The notes below the pieces were generated by a model. The model saw only the letters and a program-made list of their open reading frames with translations, ran no database searches and had not been told where the DNA came from. Below, in pieces: positions 32,491 through 34,457 of a DNA stretch of 34,457 bases. The DNA lies in contig CAYWSJ010000035.1 in assembly GCA_964461045.1 (NCBI GenBank), positions 1-34,457 of the forward strand, given 5' to 3'. Numbering within the stretch: the first letter of the stretch is position 1; each line of letters begins with the position of its first letter. Both the position numbers and the translations under genes were made by a program. This DNA is from JAGXLC01 sp964461045 (GTDB lineage Bacteria; Bacteroidota; Bacteroidia; Bacteroidales; UBA12077).

Positions 32491-34389
32491 TTAATATTCT
32501 TCCAGTTGATATAGCAGACACATCACAGTGCTAAACAGGGCCTGGGGGATTATCCTTCCCTTCGATTCTTTTGAACGGAAAGTAACTTTATCCAGCATTT
32601 CTAAAGCCCTGTCATAATCTATGTAATGATTAATCTCTTCGTTTCTTGCCCGTTGAAAAATCGTTTTAATCTGTTCATAATCTTTATTCAGCCTTATGTT
32701 CACTCCCGGCACTGTATTCCCGACTTTATCATTTCTCCATTGAATTTCCGGTGGCAGAAGCCCTTCCATGGATTTTCTCAGGATATACCGGCCCCAGCCA
32801 TATTTCCTTTTCATCTCCGCCGGCAGTGCGAGGTAAAACTCCAGGAGTCTTTTGTCTAATAGCGGATAGCGGTATTCTACTTGTTGAGCCTGCGCTGAAG
32901 CAAAGCAATTTTCCAGGCGGCCGGGGAAATAACTGTAATGAAACCGGCGATATTGGCGCATGCGTACTGTTGGGTCATTGGGCATTTTTTTTCTGTTGTA
33001 AAACCGTTCTTTGATGTTCATCCGCTTTAAAAAATCCTTATCCAGGAACAATACATTATAAATATCATGTGCCCAGAGGGGTGTTTTATATCCGGAGTGA
33101 AGCCCCACCAACTTTTTCAGCAGGAATAAGTCAGCAGATGCAAGACTGGTTAACAGTTGCTTGGTTGAACTCAGCAATGAGCGTTTATAAGTCACTTCTT
33201 TTAATAGCTTTAAATATTTCAATTTGTAGGCATATTCAAGGAAGACTCCGCCGCCTTTATAGGAAACCAGCTCGTCACCGCCAAATCCTGAAAGCAGAGT
33301 CCGGGTGCCGGTTCGTTGTGCTTTTTTGTATAGTGCATCGGAGAACTGTCCCAGGAAACTCTGAACTATTCCCTGGTTGATGCGAAGGCCTCTTTTCAGC
33401 GTTTTTAGAATTCCTTCTTCTTCTCCTGTGACGGCATAGGAGTTTTTAATGTGGCAATACTGATTGACCTGGTCTATGAAACGGCGTTCGTCTTCATACG
33501 GAAAGTGTTTGTCCAGTGCCCAATCAGGCAGCGTGTGAGAAAAGGTGCTGATTTCCCCGAACTGAGAAGCAAAGCCTGTGACAGCAGAAGAATCGAGTCC
33601 TCCGCTGAGTTCTGCTCCAACAGGATAAGCAGAACGCAGGCGACATTTTACGGCTTCATCCAGGAGCTTTTTGAAGTGGTCGATGTATTCTTGTTCCGTA
33701 GCGTAGCGAATCTCTTTCTTAGGGTCTAAATCCCAGTAGCGCCTGAATTCATAAGATTCAGGTTTGACCAGCAGATAATGGGCAGGAGGAATTTTTTTGA
33801 TGGACTTGTAAAAGGTCTGGTCGCTTTCCGATTTTAGCGTAGTGAGGGCATCTGCTATAAATTGCTCATTTATGGATTTGTCAACCCCCGGGTATTCAAC
33901 AATGTGTTTTAATTCACTTCCAAAAATAAAGAATTCGTTCTTCAGGTGATAATAGAAAGGTTTGAAACCAATATGATCCCTGGCGCAAAATAGTTCTTTT
34001 TTCTTTTCGTCCCAAATAGCAAAAGCAAAGGCTCCTACCATGTGATCCAGGCATTTGTTTTGGTATTTTTTATATGCCTCAAGTATAATTTGACTGTCAG
34101 GGAGGTCGGTTGCTCCTGCCAGGTTGAGTTTTTGCAGCAATTCTTCCCGGTTGTCAATTCGTGCATCTGCGGCAATGATAAGTCCTGATTCGTTATCGCA
34201 ATAAGGCAATTTTTCATGTTTGGATTCAGGTGTATTGTAAAGCATCAAATGACCGAACCCGATGTTGCCCTGAATAGTTTTCTCCGTATAATCAGCCTCC
34301 CAGTAATTGAGCTGCTGAAGCATCAGGTTCATCTCCTTTTCTTCAACTTTTGCTTTGTTGCGTTTGTATATTCCACAGATTGAACTCAT
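32491..34389 (-). CDS. Asparagine-synthetase-like protein, lasso-cyclase type (632 aa)
   Basis: There are two domains: a class II glutamine amidotransferase-like N-terminal part (1-205) and an AMP-forming synthetase part (about 230-632). The synthetase part has the pyrophosphate loop SGGLDSS at 262-268, GFGGDE at 368-373 and YRYPLLD near 522, so ATP activation should work. The N-terminal part is unusual. Cysteine is residue 5 (MSSICGIY), not residue 2, and the RGPD motif is missing (NYWEADYT instead). The block GFGHLMLYNTPES, then ADARIDNR at 74-81, is what I associate with asparagine-synthetase homologues in lasso-peptide clusters. It is coupled to the nucleotidyltransferase gene. Parts of the gene are much richer in GC than most of the window. 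An ordinary asparagine synthetase or a polysaccharide-cluster amidotransferase is the alternative. Upstream genes are outside the window. Confidence 0.85.
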   Translation of the reverse strand: MSSICGIYKRNKAKVEEKEMNLMLQQLNYWEADYTEKTIQGNIGFGHLMLYNTPESKHEKLPYCDNESGLIIAADARIDNREELLQKLNLAGATDLPDSQIILEAYKKYQNKCLDHMVGAFAFAIWDEKKKELFCARDHIGFKPFYYHLKNEFFIFGSELKHIVEYPGVDKSINEQFIADALTTLKSESDQTFYKSIKKIPPAHYLLVKPESYEFRRYWDLDPKKEIRYATEQEYIDHFKKLLDEAVKCRLRSAYPVGAELSGGLDSSAVTGFASQFGEISTFSHTLPDWALDKHFPYEDERRFIDQVNQYCHIKNSYAVTGEEEGILKTLKRGLRINQGIVQSFLGQFSDALYKKAQRTGTRTLLSGFGGDELVSYKGGGVFLEYAYKLKYLKLLKEVTYKRSLLSSTKQLLTSLASADLFLLKKLVGLHSGYKTPLWAHDIYNVLFLDKDFLKRMNIKERFYNRKKMPNDPTVRMRQYRRFHYSYFPGRLENCFASAQAQQVEYRYPLLDKRLLEFYLALPAEMKRKYGWGRYILRKSMEGLLPPEIQWRNDKVGNTVPGVNIRLNKDYEQIKTIFQRARNEEINHYIDYDRALEMLDKVTFRSKESKGRIIPQALFSTVMCLLYQLEEY

Positions 34390-34457
34390 TCGTTTTATCT
34401 TTTATAGATGCTTAAATTTTGAACCTATTAATGGCACAAGGAACGCTTGCACCAGTT

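Noticed and set aside
31650..34217. Several open frames of 60-103 codons inside the right-edge genes on both strands
   Set aside because: They lie within the asparagine-synthetase-like and nucleotidyltransferase genes in other frames and show no family motif or start context. They result from the longer stop-free frames in more GC-rich DNA.
32491..34389. Housekeeping asparagine synthetase AsnB
   Set aside because: The displaced cysteine, the missing RGPD motif and the coupled PF14907-type gene make a specialised role more likely, though it is not fully excluded.
34390..34457. Possible ends of an upstream gene (two minus-strand frames ending in TAA) or a plus-strand start at 34431
   Set aside because: Only 68 bases are available. 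One minus-strand frame ends TGASVPCAINRFKI. Taken as a lasso precursor its core would start at Gly but has no Asp/Glu at positions 7-9, so it does not fit. Undecidable here.

Overview
The window is a stretch of a Bacteroidota chromosome, most likely Bacteroidia of the Marinilabiliales/Prolixibacteraceae type. The lineage call is inferred from several marks: a PorZ-type protein with a type IX secretion C-terminal domain, a periplasmic propeller plus Y_Y_Y sensor, the ftsX-DUF3098-uppP-truB-queA gene order, a DUF2723 protein, AT-rich DNA, and promoter boxes of the form TAnnTTTG. I find 32 protein genes and one tRNA. I see no rRNA, CRISPR array, insertion sequence or phage gene.

Layout. Positions 1-2818 hold an outer-membrane barrel protein (-), a radical SAM protein and a DUF2797 zinc protein (+). 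Positions 2815-6513 (-) encode a 1232-residue receptor that joins a periplasmic propeller, one membrane helix, a class III adenylate cyclase and a phosphodiesterase-like HD domain. Positions 6595-11220 (+) carry a universal stress protein, rdgB, porZ and an alpha/beta hydrolase. Positions 11318-13567 (-) carry an S41 protease, a dCMP deaminase and tRNA-Leu(CAA). An ALDH7 aldehyde dehydrogenase (+), an orphan response regulator (-) and rsgA (-) follow. Positions 16937-20763 (+) form the envelope and tRNA-modification block ftsX-DUF3098-uppP-truB-queA. Positions 20816-22332 (-) hold a family 4 uracil-DNA glycosylase and a 2-hydroxyacid dehydrogenase. Positions 22504-25189 (-) are the ribosomal operon rplM-rpsI-rpsB-tsf. 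A guanine deaminase and a 3-methyladenine glycosylase (+) follow, then an outer-membrane protein (-), a DUF2723 glycosyltransferase-like protein and a polysaccharide deacetylase (+). At the right edge is a two-gene minus-strand unit: an asparagine-synthetase-like protein with lasso-cyclase features and a PF14907-type nucleotidyltransferase.

Most of the window is ordinary housekeeping. Two places deserve attention. The first is the propeller-cyclase-phosphodiesterase fusion, a receptor whose sequence suggests it can both make and destroy cAMP. The second is the right-edge pair, which looks like the downstream end of a lasso-peptide-type (RiPP) cluster cut off by the window. Three of the six convergent gene pairs overlap at their stops; the other three are separated by hairpin terminators.
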